From positions 124,001-188,000 of the forward strand of contig JACRLZ010000004.1 in assembly GCA_016235125.1 (NCBI GenBank): DNA of 64,000 nucleotides, written 5' to 3'. The notes under the pieces are model-generated. The model was given only the letters and a program-made list of their open reading frames with translations, made no database searches and had not been told where the DNA came from. How positions within the stretch are numbered: position 1 is the first letter of the stretch; each line of letters opens with the position of its first letter. Of the stretch, positions 16,979 through 26,087 are shown one piece after another. Both the position numbers and the translations under genes were made by a program. The DNA is from Sphingobacteriales bacterium (GTDB lineage Bacteria; Bacteroidota; Bacteroidia; Chitinophagales; Chitinophagaceae).

Positions 16979-17560
16979 AACTAAAGAATTTCTCGGGTTA
17001 AGTAAAAGATTAACGGAGAAGACGAAAATATTTTTAAGTATCTGTAATTCATAGTCAGAAATATGCACATTCTGTGGATAAGGATTGATAAAGAACCCCT
17101 GATGCAAGCCTGTATTGACTCCGGGCTTTTTTTCACAGTGAGTAACTTTTTTTTGCTAAATTTTTTTTGGAAAATTAGTTCTGCTGCACTAAAAAATTCA
17201 GCTGTTGCCATACTGTTAAGTGAAACTCAAACTGAGCAAGGGTTTTTAGGAATCAATGCCCTGGAATAGCTGATTTTGCTGTATTTTATTAATCTCTCTT
17301 CATAAAAGCCTTTACAGAAAAGGATTTGGTTTACTATCTGTTTTGAAAAATTTGTATTGCTTTTACGGGTTCAAAAAAATCGTTTGAACATAACGTAAGC
17401 AGTCCGGGGTTAATCTGTCTCTGTGGATGGTTTTAGTCATTTTCAAATCCGTAGTCTGTCCTGTTAAAAACCCTGAAAGCTAAAAAGAAGTAAGATTATA
17501 TACGCTATGGGCAATACGGGAAGTTTTTCGCATTTTTGCATGTATCAACCGCAGTACCGG
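16979..17560. other. Intergenic region between nrdJ and GGGP synthase
   Basis: Divergent spacer of about 580 bp. No convincing gene: an open frame at 17063-17269 has no family look and no promoter. A perfect DnaA-box word TTATCCACA is on the minus strand at 17073-17081. A CATTTTTG, one mismatch from the -7 box, at 17531-17538 could serve the downstream gene. The 17120-17180 stretch is poly-T rich. Confidence 0.5.
17073..17081 (-). promoter_or_regulatory. DnaA-box consensus upstream of nrdJ
   Basis: TTATCCACA on the minus strand, 95 bp before the nrdJ ATG. DnaA control of ribonucleotide reductase is known for nrdAB in E. coli. A single 9-mer can also occur by chance. Confidence 0.3.
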
Positions 17561-18316
17561 ATGAAGTCAGCAATATATAATGGATTGGTGCAGAAAAAGA
17601 AGCAGGGAAAAAAATCCTTTGCCGTACTCATTGACCCGGATAAGGTCAATACTTCTCTGCTTGATGAACTGACTGAACTTTGTACAGCAGCTAAAGTGGA
17701 TTATTTATTGGTGGGTGGAAGTCTTGTTATCTCCAACCACCTGGATGAATGTGTGCAGCATATTAAACAGAACTGTGACATCCCTGTAATACTATTTCCC
17801 GGCAGTCCTTCGCAGGTAAGCAAGTACGCCGATGCCTTATTATATCTCTCATTAATATCAGGTCGCAATCCTGAATTATTGATCGGTCAGCATGTAGTAT
17901 CTGCGCCTTTTGTAAAACAAAGCGGACTGGAAATAATGCCTACCGGCTACATCGTTATTGATGGCGGGGCGCCCACTACTGTTTCCTATATCAGCAATGC
18001 CACACCGGTGCCGCATGACAAAAATGAAATTGCCATGTGCACAGCCATGGCTGGTGAAATGCTGGGTATGAAGCTTATTTATATGGACAGTGGTAGCGGC
18101 GCTAAACGTCCCATTACTGAAAGCATGATAAAAATTGTGGCGGATAATATTGAAGCCCCTTTAATTATTGGAGGTGGTATTGTACAACCAGAAAAAGCTT
18201 ATCTGAACTGCAAAGCCGGCGCTGATGTGATTGTTGTTGGCAATGCTATTGAAAAAGATGCATCATTGATTAAAGAGATGAGTGATGCGGTGCATAGTGT
18301 GCCGGTGAAAATTTAA
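17561..18316 (+). CDS. Geranylgeranylglyceryl-phosphate synthase family protein
   Basis: A TIM-barrel prenyltransferase that in archaea and some Bacteroidota links a polyprenyl diphosphate to glycerol-1-phosphate. The start at ATG 17561 gives 251 residues (MKSAIYNGLVQKKKQG); an in-frame ATG at 17507 would add 18 residues of unlikely sequence. FAVLIDPDK, YLLVGGSL, LFPGSPSQV, YIVIDGGAPTTV, YMDSGSGAK and IIGGGIVQPEKA form the substrate and phosphate-binding loops. The product may be an ether-lipid precursor; the physiological role in bacteria is not settled. Its stop codon overlaps that of the convergent peptidase gene by 3 bases. Confidence 0.88.
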   Translation: MKSAIYNGLVQKKKQGKKSFAVLIDPDKVNTSLLDELTELCTAAKVDYLLVGGSLVISNHLDECVQHIKQNCDIPVILFPGSPSQVSKYADALLYLSLISGRNPELLIGQHVVSAPFVKQSGLEIMPTGYIVIDGGAPTTVSYISNATPVPHDKNEIAMCTAMAGEMLGMKLIYMDSGSGAKRPITESMIKIVADNIEAPLIIGGGIVQPEKAYLNCKAGADVIVVGNAIEKDASLIKEMSDAVHSVPVKI

Positions 18317-19599
18317 CGCAAATCCCCCGTCTTCACCCTCGTCGGTGTTTCTTTCCCTGCAACAATGCTTTTTGAACTTAGTGCAATTGCTTTAATGATC
18401 ATTGTCATGTTTTCCATATTTAATGTCTCTATCTGATCATTTAGCTTGTGATAATTGGGTTCATCATCCATTTTGGAAGTAGAAATGGTATGTGCCGGTA
18501 CACCCAGGCGGGCCAATGTTGCATTATCACTCCGGTAAAAGAGTTGTTGCTGAGGATAAGGGTCGGGATAAAAAGTAAATTCAGTTCCCTGTAAATCTTT
18601 CGCCATTATCTCACCCATATTGGTTTTTTCATAACCGGTTATGTATGAGGAATTTTTTCCCCACTTACTTTCCGTTCCTATCATTTCAATATTAAACATA
18701 GCCATCACTCTATCAGGTTTCAACTGACGGGAGAAGTATTGCGAACCAAAACCGCCCACTTCTTCTGCCGTGAAAGCGGCAAACACAATTGTCCTTTCAT
18801 TATTGCCAAGGGCTTTGAAATATTTAGCCAGCATAATTACAGCTGTGGTTCCTGCCGCATCATCATTTGCTCCGTTAAAAATGGAATCCCCTTCCACTGG
18901 TTTTGTAGTAACGCCAAGGTGATCGTAATGGCCTGAAAAAATTACATATTCATCTTTCTTGTTTTTGCCCGGTAATACTCCAACCACATTCGTCAGTTTT
19001 TGCTCGGTTATTTCATGCTTTGCTTCTACTGTGAATTCGTTGGGCATCGTAACTGATAAAAAAAACAGCACATTGTTATCCGCTTTGAATAATTGTCGTT
19101 TCAGGTTCGTCAACCTGCTGAAACTTCTTGCATAGCTGGTATCAACCAGCACCATGTAATTTTTTCCCGACTGGATAAATTTCCTTGCTTCACTGCCCAT
19201 ATTTTTTCCTGCCCTGATCATTGCAGTTTCATACCCTGACTTCTCAGTTATAGAAATTTCCGGCTTGCTGGTCACCACAACCACATTCTTTTGATCAAAA
19301 GGTTGTTTATCAAATGTGCAGTTCAGGCTTACCAGTTTTGATGTTATCATTGAAAATTCCTGCCGATAGCCGTTGCTGTTATTCAGCGTTTGTAATCCGG
19401 TCTTTTTAAATTCTGCTGCAATAAAATCCGCCGCCCTGTCAATATCAGGAGTAAATGTTTTTCTTCCCCGCATATCATCTGAAGCCAGTGTTCTTTCAAT
19501 TCTTTCCACTTCCCTGCTGTTAATAATCGTATCGGCTTTTTGCCCGGAACAATAAACAAAGAACAGCAGCCACCACCCGGAAATGCAATATTTTTTCAT
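18313..19599 (-). CDS. Secreted M28 family zinc aminopeptidase
   Basis: A 428-residue peptidase with an N-terminal signal (MKKYCISGWWLLFFVYCSGQ), so it is periplasmic or outer-membrane exposed. The C-terminal M28 domain has the two-zinc ligand pattern: HYDHLG, GANDDAAGT, TAEEVGGFGS, NIEMIG and EPNYHKLND. The preceding region resembles a PA-like or spacer domain. A TAGATTTG box lies 20 nt before the ATG. The substrate is unknown; the family removes N-terminal amino acids from peptides. It is convergent with the GGGP synthase gene. Confidence 0.9.
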   Translation of the reverse strand: MKKYCISGWWLLFFVYCSGQKADTIINSREVERIERTLASDDMRGRKTFTPDIDRAADFIAAEFKKTGLQTLNNSNGYRQEFSMITSKLVSLNCTFDKQPFDQKNVVVVTSKPEISITEKSGYETAMIRAGKNMGSEARKFIQSGKNYMVLVDTSYARSFSRLTNLKRQLFKADNNVLFFLSVTMPNEFTVEAKHEITEQKLTNVVGVLPGKNKKDEYVIFSGHYDHLGVTTKPVEGDSIFNGANDDAAGTTAVIMLAKYFKALGNNERTIVFAAFTAEEVGGFGSQYFSRQLKPDRVMAMFNIEMIGTESKWGKNSSYITGYEKTNMGEIMAKDLQGTEFTFYPDPYPQQQLFYRSDNATLARLGVPAHTISTSKMDDEPNYHKLNDQIETLNMENMTMIIKAIALSSKSIVAGKETPTRVKTGDLR

Positions 19600-19619
19600 G
19601 CTTTCACTTTTATAAAGTT

Positions 19620-19627
19620 CAAATCTA
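19620..19627 (-). promoter_or_regulatory. M28 peptidase promoter -7 box (TAGATTTG)
   Basis: A full TAnnTTTG match, 20 nt before the start codon. Confidence 0.55.
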
Positions 19628-19761
19628 TCGAAAGATGTCTGTTAATCAGTGCCGCTTAAATAACAGATACCCGGAATTGTTTATTTGAAATACCAAATAA
19701 TACAGTTAAATTAGGAACTGATTTTCCCGCCCCTGAGAACCTCTACTGTGTTATTATTGAA

Positions 19762-21990
19762 ATGAAAATGCCTGTTTGTTATAACAAACTTAGTGTAAGC
19801 ATCTGCTTAGCCTTTTGCTTTTCATTTGCCTGCGCACAGGATGTTACCAGTCTTATTAAAAGAGGTGATGATTTTTTCTACGCACAGAAATACGACTCTG
19901 CCATTAGCTGGTACAGCAAAGCCATTGCTGTTGATGTCAAATCGTACGAAGCCTGGTACAGCCGTGCTGCTTCCTGGTATAAAAAACGACAGTTCAATTC
20001 AGCAATAGTTGATTTTACCCGGGCCATTGGCACTGCCCCTGCTGATAGTACAGATTGGCTGGCCGGCGTATACACAGAAAGAGGAATAGCTTACGAAAGC
20101 AAAAACTCTCTTGATTCTGCCTGGCTTGATTATACAAAAGCACTGTCAATAAAACCCGATTATCATGAAGTAATGTACCGCAGAGGGCTGCTGCAATATA
20201 ACAGGAATGCTTATGAATCTGCCCTGAACGATTTTTCCGCTGCGATGGTTCTTGATAGTTTAAATGTAAACCTCTACAGGGCAAGAAGCAAAGCATGGTA
20301 CTGTCTGAACGAGATGGACTCTGCTTTAAAAGACATTAACGATATCATCTACACTGATTCCAACTATACCAATTATAATTACCGGGGGCTTTTTTATCAT
20401 GGCAAGGGAATGTATGATTCAGCCGCCAGTGATTTCCTGGTGTATATGAAAAATAATTTCAGCTTCGGTAATTCTTTCATCAATATCATTCCGCCGCTTG
20501 CGAGGTTGAAAAGATTCCAGGAAGCTTCTGTGTTTTACAACCTGTTCCTCGACAGGCAGTTCATTATGAAAAACCTGAACCGGATGCAGAGCAGTTTCAA
20601 TTCATTTCTCGATATGGATACTTACCGCTTTTTCAATTATTATGTAAAAGCAGTGGATCTTGTATCAGACAACAAACTGCAGGAAGCTTTACTTCAGCTT
20701 GATACAGCTTCCCGGAAATATGGCACAGAAGTTAAGAACCTGACCAAACGCTGCTATGTCGACATACTGGCGTTAAGGGGTTATATATTGGAAACATTGG
20801 GAAATGATGATGACGCCAAAGCCTGCTATGAGCAAGCTCTCGTAATTGACAACCGGCAGCCCGATGTGCGGCAGGCGCTGGAAAACATGGAACTGATAAG
20901 AATCGCTTCCAGAACAAGAAATATTGACAAAACTCTCCCGGTTATTAAAGGTGTGTTTGCTGATACAGCAAGAAATGTTACACAAACTGCAGCAAGAGAC
21001 AGCATCACCATCAAGATAAGAGGCACTGCTTATGATGAATCAGGAATAAAAGAAGTAAGGATTGATAATAAACTGGTAAAAGCTGTGGAAGAAGATGGTT
21101 TTTTCCGCCATACATTAAGAAAAAAAACCGGGGACCGATCGCCTATAATAATTACAGCTTCTGACTCTTCAGGTAATAAGGGTACTTACACATACAACCA
21201 GGAACCAACTACAAGGGGAGCTGTGGTGGGAGCCAGCAATGAAGCAACAACCAATCCCATGGGTAAGTTCTACGCAATTCTCATTGCAGAAAAAGATTAT
21301 GCAGACCCTGATCTGAAAGACTTGAATTACCCGATACGGGATGCCAATAATCTTAAGAGGATACTTACCACAAAATATACATTTGATCCGAAAAATGTTG
21401 ACACATTATATAACCGGAGCCGGGAAGATATATTAGAAACAATTATTGCCCGCTGCAAGGCTTTGGGAAAGAAAGACAACCTGCTTGTTTTTTATGCCGG
21501 TCATGGAGACACATCACAGGACAAAGAAGGTCGTGTTGACGGATACCTGGTGCCGACATCAGCAAAAAAAGGATTGACATCTTATTTTATTACTTCAGAA
21601 GAAATTAAAAAAGCATTATTACGGAGCAATGCACAACATGTGCTCTTATTGCTGGACGCCTGTTACAGCGGCGCCTTTACAAGAGGCGGCCCTGATGATG
21701 TTACAGGTGATCTGGCTGTGCAATGGCAATCGCCCAGCCGGAAAGTAATGACCAGCGGCAATCTGGAACAAGTGCCCGATGAAAGTTTCTTTATCAGATA
21801 CCTTACAGAGTTTCTGAATAACAACAACAAACCTTTTGTAAGCGCAAAGGAAGTGTGGGATTTTGTGGACAAAGGTATCCGGGATCACACTACTGAAGCA
21901 GATCGTACAAAGTACTATAATCCTCAATATTCCGCCGTTACGGGGGTTGATGATAAAGGCGGCTCTTTCATCTTTGTATTAAGAAGATAA
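19762..21990 (+). CDS. Secreted TPR-caspase (bacterial metacaspase-like) protein
   Basis: 742 residues. A signal peptide (LSVSICLAFCFSFACAQD) is followed by about six to eight tetratricopeptide repeats (residues 25-375, pattern AISWYSKAI...Y.RA...), a beta-sandwich Ig-like unit (about 400-475, GTAYDESGIKEVRIDNK) and a C-terminal caspase (C14) domain. The catalytic dyad is His581 (FYAGHGD) and Cys634 (LLLDACYSGAF), so the protease looks active. Caspase-like peptidases cut after Arg/Lys or Asp; the specificity here is unknown. A periplasmic location with TPR scaffolding suggests a regulated partner-binding protease. It ends 2 bp before the stop of the convergent response-regulator gene. Confidence 0.9.
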   Translation: MKMPVCYNKLSVSICLAFCFSFACAQDVTSLIKRGDDFFYAQKYDSAISWYSKAIAVDVKSYEAWYSRAASWYKKRQFNSAIVDFTRAIGTAPADSTDWLAGVYTERGIAYESKNSLDSAWLDYTKALSIKPDYHEVMYRRGLLQYNRNAYESALNDFSAAMVLDSLNVNLYRARSKAWYCLNEMDSALKDINDIIYTDSNYTNYNYRGLFYHGKGMYDSAASDFLVYMKNNFSFGNSFINIIPPLARLKRFQEASVFYNLFLDRQFIMKNLNRMQSSFNSFLDMDTYRFFNYYVKAVDLVSDNKLQEALLQLDTASRKYGTEVKNLTKRCYVDILALRGYILETLGNDDDAKACYEQALVIDNRQPDVRQALENMELIRIASRTRNIDKTLPVIKGVFADTARNVTQTAARDSITIKIRGTAYDESGIKEVRIDNKLVKAVEEDGFFRHTLRKKTGDRSPIIITASDSSGNKGTYTYNQEPTTRGAVVGASNEATTNPMGKFYAILIAEKDYADPDLKDLNYPIRDANNLKRILTTKYTFDPKNVDTLYNRSREDILETIIARCKALGKKDNLLVFYAGHGDTSQDKEGRVDGYLVPTSAKKGLTSYFITSEEIKKALLRSNAQHVLLLLDACYSGAFTRGGPDDVTGDLAVQWQSPSRKVMTSGNLEQVPDESFFIRYLTEFLNNNNKPFVSAKEVWDFVDKGIRDHTTEADRTKYYNPQYSAVTGVDDKGGSFIFVLRR

Positions 21991-21992
21991 AA

Positions 21993-22721
21993 TCAGAGGC
22001 TCATCATTTCTTTAAACTTCACTGTCTGGCGACGGCTTACTTCTATTTTTTCCCCTCCTTTCAATTCAAGCAACAACCCACCGTTGAAGTAAGGCTCTAT
22101 CTTTTCAATCATACGAAGGTTGACAATATGTTTGCGGTTTGCCCGGAAGAAAGTCTTTTGATCCAATCTTTCTTCCAATGCATTCAGCGATTTTAAAATA
22201 AGTGGTTTGTTGGGTCCAAAAAATACTTTGGCATAGTTGCCCACACTTTCAAACAATCTTATATCACTCAGTTTTACAAACCAGCATCGTTCACCATCTT
22301 TCACAAATACCTGGTCATTTTCGGTAAGCAGACTGTTATTGGTGCCAATAGTTTCAGCTCTTGTTTCTTTTATCTCTGCCGAATGCAGTTTCTGAACTGC
22401 ATCAGCCAGTCGCTTGGGCTCAATGGGTTTCAGTAAATAATCCAGCGCATTTACTTCAAATGCCTTCAGTGCAAACTCATCATAGGCCGTTGTAAAAATT
22501 ACCTGGGGAGTTTTCTCCAGCTGTTCAAGCATATCAAATCCCGTTTTACCGGGCATTTGAATATCCAGGAAAATAAGATCGGGATGCTGGCTTTCAATTT
22601 TGCTTATGCCCTCATCGGCATTCGTCGCTTCATCAATCACTTCCACTTCCGGATAATCCTGCAGCAGTTTTTTCAACTCTGTTCTTGCTAATCTTTCGTC
22701 GTCAATAATAATTGCTTTCAT
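21993..22721 (-). CDS. LytTR-family response regulator
   Basis: A 242-residue DNA-binding regulator. The receiver domain (1-120) has Asp7/8 and the phospho-acceptor Asp53 (LIFLDIQMPG), then the Thr/Lys positions (TTAYDEF...LLKPI). The C-terminal LytTR domain (about 140-242) includes ESVGNYAKVFF, FFRANRKHIVNL and VSRRQTVKFKEMM. It lies 122 bp downstream of its likely histidine kinase, with a GC-rich palindrome (22753-22774) in the gap. Targets are unknown. Confidence 0.93.
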   Translation of the reverse strand: MKAIIIDDERLARTELKKLLQDYPEVEVIDEATNADEGISKIESQHPDLIFLDIQMPGKTGFDMLEQLEKTPQVIFTTAYDEFALKAFEVNALDYLLKPIEPKRLADAVQKLHSAEIKETRAETIGTNNSLLTENDQVFVKDGERCWFVKLSDIRLFESVGNYAKVFFGPNKPLILKSLNALEERLDQKTFFRANRKHIVNLRMIEKIEPYFNGGLLLELKGGEKIEVSRRQTVKFKEMMSL

Positions 22722-22752
22722 CTGTATATTTTATATTTTTTTTATTGCCAGA

Positions 22753-22774
22753 TGCCCGCCTGACCGGACGGGCA
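22753..22774. repeat. GC-rich palindrome TGCCCG...CGGGCA
   Basis: A 6-bp stem with a 10-nt spacer between the regulator and kinase genes. It is one of several TGCCTGCCGGCA-like palindromes in the window (also about 27943, 33320-33340, 38988-39000, 58298-58310). Confidence 0.5.
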
Positions 22775-22843
22775 GGGAATTCGCACTAAAATTTTCACCG
22801 TTTGATAAAATTACTTTGAAAATTTTATTGCTCATTTCATAAA

Positions 22844-23911
22844 TTATTTTATATAGGGTGAAACAGGTAACAACACTTTTGCTTCTACCATTGACCCGTT
22901 GATTTGCTTTATTTCAAACTTTGCTTTATCTCCATATAGCAAACTCAGCCGGTTGGTGGTGCTTGATAGCCCGAAGCCCTCGTTGCCTATCGTATATCCA
23001 TTCAGGTACCCGGTATTCTGCACTGCCAGTTCATGATAATCGCCTTTGAAGTCTGAAATCACTTTTACCACTCCACCCTTGATTTGTTTGCTGATGCCAT
23101 GCTTAATGGCATTTTCCACCAGTGTCTGCAACATCATGGGCGGCACAGGTTGATCCAGCGTATCTTCATCTACTTCATACTCTATTTTCAAACGGTCTTC
23201 AAACCGCATATTTTCGAGAGCAAGATAATCCTTCACTATGCCCAGCTCCCTTTCCAGCGTCACTGTTTCCACTTTATCGGCCTGCATACTGCTACGGAGA
23301 ATATTGCTGAGTTCGGTAACAGCGGCTCTTGCCCTTTCCGGGTTTTCAACCACCAGTGCCCTTATGCTGTTTAATGAATTGAAAATAAAATGAGGATTGA
23401 TATGAGCTTTGATAGTTTTTAATTCAAGTTCTTTGATCAGCGATTCCATTTTCAGGGTATCCATCTGCTGTTTCCGGCTTTTCTGAAAGAAATGATAGAA
23501 ATAATAGATCAAGACCCAGGGGAGAATAAACATGCTGTTGTCAATTGTATAGCCCGCCAGCTTTCTCAGATATGAGATGTTTTTCCCGTTCTCAATGGAT
23601 AGTTTAAAAAAAGCAATTGCCTCCAATACAATAAAACTAAATAACATGGATGTCATCACTATCCCCAATGCCAGTTTTGGAATTACTTTTTCAATTGGCT
23701 GCATCATCCAGCCGCCCTGTTTAATTACAATCCTTAAAAGATGGGTGACAAGGATACCTGATACGAAAACAACAGCTATTCTTTTGATCAATTTTGAACC
23801 TGAAATATCTACCTGGTAAGTATGGGCAAAAAACCACATAATGACACCCACCAATCCCCAGCCGGAAACCTGCAGTATCCAGTACAGATATTTCGGACTT
23901 CTGATTTGCAT
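22844..23911 (-). CDS. LytS/YpdA-type sensor histidine kinase
   Basis: A 355-residue membrane kinase. Four transmembrane segments lie within residues 8-140. The His_kinase (PF06580) phospho-acceptor is His174 in INPHFIFNSLN. The ATPase lid region carries ENAIKHG and EGFGLSSTTNRL. It is the partner of the downstream LytTR regulator. A TTG-N19-TAGATTTG promoter ends 4 nt before the ATG, so the transcript is probably leaderless. The signal sensed is unknown; there is no extracellular sensor domain between the TM helices. Confidence 0.92.
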   Translation of the reverse strand: MQIRSPKYLYWILQVSGWGLVGVIMWFFAHTYQVDISGSKLIKRIAVVFVSGILVTHLLRIVIKQGGWMMQPIEKVIPKLALGIVMTSMLFSFIVLEAIAFFKLSIENGKNISYLRKLAGYTIDNSMFILPWVLIYYFYHFFQKSRKQQMDTLKMESLIKELELKTIKAHINPHFIFNSLNSIRALVVENPERARAAVTELSNILRSSMQADKVETVTLERELGIVKDYLALENMRFEDRLKIEYEVDEDTLDQPVPPMMLQTLVENAIKHGISKQIKGGVVKVISDFKGDYHELAVQNTGYLNGYTIGNEGFGLSSTTNRLSLLYGDKAKFEIKQINGSMVEAKVLLPVSPYIK

Positions 23912-23915
23912 TGAA

Positions 23916-23923
23916 CAAATCTA
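23916..23923 (-). promoter_or_regulatory. Histidine kinase promoter (TTG-N19-TAGATTTG)
   Basis: A full -7 box with a TTG exactly 19 nt upstream. The box ends 4 nt before the start codon, which places +1 at or next to the ATG. Confidence 0.65.
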
Positions 23924-24089
23924 CACAATTGATTTTTAGAGGCAACAGCTAATTGGTATCAGTGGCATAAACATTCTACAAATGGGCGGTCACTGATGAG
24001 TTAACCCTCTCTGAAACCCTGGCATACAGAACTTTTTCCTGTTACCATTGTTGCACAATCTTTAGGGAAAAAGGCCAAACGGAAAACAG

Positions 24090-24097
24090 TATCTTTA
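24090..24097 (+). promoter_or_regulatory. Possible dxs promoter -7 box (TATCTTTA)
   Basis: One mismatch (last base) from TAnnTTTG, 19 nt before the dxs ATG. Confidence 0.4.
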
Positions 24098-24116
24098 CAG
24101 TGCCTAAACAGAGCTA

Positions 24117-26054
24117 ATGGAAATCACAGCGGGACCACTTTTAAAAACCATTGATTCTCCGGCCGACCTTAAAAAACTACCGAGGGAAAAACTTCACCAG
24201 ATTTGTGATGAATTACGTCAATACATCATTGATGTCGTAAGTGTTCATGGTGGTCACTTCGGGGCAAGCCTTGGTGTAGTGGAACTTACCACAGCACTTC
24301 ATTACATTTACAATACTCCTTATGACCAATTGGTTTGGGATGTGGGCCACCAGGCTTACGGACATAAAATATTGACAGGCCGCCGTGATAATTTTATTAC
24401 AAACAGAAAATACAAAGGCCTCAGCGGTTTTCCCAAAAGAAGCGAAAGCGAATATGATACATTTGGGGTGGGTCATTCTTCCACTTCTGTTTCTGCAGCG
24501 CTTGGAATGGCAATGGCTGCAAAATACAAAGGAGAAAAAGACAGAAAAGTGGTTGCAGTGATTGGCGATGGCGCCATGACAGCCGGCCTTGCCTTTGAAG
24601 GAATGAACCATGCAGGTGTGGCTGATACTGATTTATTAATTATTCTTAATGATAACGGAATCGGTATTGACCCCAATACAGGAGCACTAAAAGAATATCT
24701 TACAGATATCACCATCTCTCCAACTTATAATAAGGTTAAGGATGATGTATGGAAATTACTCGGCAAGCTTCCTGTTGGTAAGAGATTTACAAGGGCAATG
24801 GGTCATAAGCTGGCCGAAGGATTAAAAGGAATGGTGAGCAGCAGCGCCAATTTATTTGAAGCATTAAAGCTTCGTTATTTCGGGCCCATTGACGGGCACA
24901 ATGTGGCTAAATTAGTTGACACTTTAAAAGACCTTCGCAATATTCCCGGGCCAAAAATTCTTCATATTATCACTACCAAGGGAAAAGGGTATGCCCTTGC
25001 GGAACAAGACCAGACCAAATGGCATGCACCCGGTTTGTTTGATAAAATAACAGGTGAGATACAAAAGAAAAAATTCGACCTGCCTCAACCCCCAAAGTAC
25101 CAGGATGTATTTGGATATACCATCATTGAACTGGCAGAGAAGAATGAAAAGATATTTGGAGTGACTCCGGCCATGGCATCCGGCTCCTCTCTGAAATTTA
25201 TGATGGAGAAAATGCCGAACCGGGCTTTTGATGTAGGCATTGCAGAACAACATGCTGTCACACTCAGTGCCGGTATGGCCACACAGGGCATGAAGGTGTT
25301 CTGTAATATTTACTCTTCCTTTATGCAAAGGGCTTATGACCAGGTGGTGCATGATGTAGCAATTCAAAAACTGCCTGTTATTTTTTGTCTTGACCGTGCC
25401 GGCCTGGTGGGTGATGATGGCCCCACACATCATGGTTGTTATGATATTGCTTATTTCCGTTGCATCCCCAATATGATCATCAGCTCCCCGATGAATGAAA
25501 GCGAATTAAGGAACCTGATGTACACAGCTCAATTGGAGTCAACAAAAAATCCATTTGTCATCCGCTACCCAAGAGGCGAAGGCGTGATGCCGGAATGGAA
25601 GACAGAAATGAAAGAAGTAAAGATCGGCACAGGCAGAAAACTGAAAGACGGGAAAGATATTGCCATTCTTTCTTTAGGCCATCCGGGAAATTTTGCAGCA
25701 TCTGCTATCCGGGATTTAAGAAATGACGGTATTACCCCTGCCCATTACGACATGCGTTTTGTAAAACCACTCGATGAAGCATTGCTGCATGAAGTGTTCA
25801 GCAAATTTGATAAAGTGATAACGGTTGAAGACGGAACGGTTGTTGGCGGTTTTGGTTCTGCAGTTCTTGAATTCATGAATGAGAATAATTACAGAGCTGA
25901 AATAAAAATACTCGGCATACCCGACAAGCTGGTTGAACACGGTACACCCAAAGAGCTGCAAAGAGAATGTGGTTATGATGCGCAGGCTATCAAAGCGGTG
26001 GTGCTGGAGATGATGAAAGGAAAGGTGAATGTGGATTTTCCGGTTTTAGGATAA
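24117..26054 (+). CDS. dxs: 1-deoxy-D-xylulose-5-phosphate synthase
   Basis: This thiamine-diphosphate enzyme condenses pyruvate with glyceraldehyde-3-phosphate, the first step of the MEP isoprenoid route. It has 645 residues. HGGHFGASLGVVELT and the TPP/Mg motif GDGAMTAG...NDNGIGI are in the N-terminal domain. The pyrimidine domain has VGIAEQHAVT and FCLDRAGLVGDDGPTHHG. The C-terminal transketolase domain includes VEDGTVVGGFGSAV. A TATCTTTA box (24090-24097, one mismatch from TAnnTTTG) is just upstream. The next gene follows after 33 bp in the same direction. Confidence 0.98.
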   Translation: MEITAGPLLKTIDSPADLKKLPREKLHQICDELRQYIIDVVSVHGGHFGASLGVVELTTALHYIYNTPYDQLVWDVGHQAYGHKILTGRRDNFITNRKYKGLSGFPKRSESEYDTFGVGHSSTSVSAALGMAMAAKYKGEKDRKVVAVIGDGAMTAGLAFEGMNHAGVADTDLLIILNDNGIGIDPNTGALKEYLTDITISPTYNKVKDDVWKLLGKLPVGKRFTRAMGHKLAEGLKGMVSSSANLFEALKLRYFGPIDGHNVAKLVDTLKDLRNIPGPKILHIITTKGKGYALAEQDQTKWHAPGLFDKITGEIQKKKFDLPQPPKYQDVFGYTIIELAEKNEKIFGVTPAMASGSSLKFMMEKMPNRAFDVGIAEQHAVTLSAGMATQGMKVFCNIYSSFMQRAYDQVVHDVAIQKLPVIFCLDRAGLVGDDGPTHHGCYDIAYFRCIPNMIISSPMNESELRNLMYTAQLESTKNPFVIRYPRGEGVMPEWKTEMKEVKIGTGRKLKDGKDIAILSLGHPGNFAASAIRDLRNDGITPAHYDMRFVKPLDEALLHEVFSKFDKVITVEDGTVVGGFGSAVLEFMNENNYRAEIKILGIPDKLVEHGTPKELQRECGYDAQAIKAVVLEMMKGKVNVDFPVLG

Positions 26055-26087
26055 TCAATAATCATTTACAAACCCATATTTATTTTT

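Noticed and set aside
16979..17200. Cobalamin riboswitch upstream of nrdJ
   Set aside because: No B12-box sequence or matching fold could be recognised in the leader.
17063..17269. 68-codon frame in the nrdJ/GGGP spacer
   Set aside because: It has poly-Phe/Leu composition from T-rich DNA, no promoter box, and overlaps the likely nrdJ leader.
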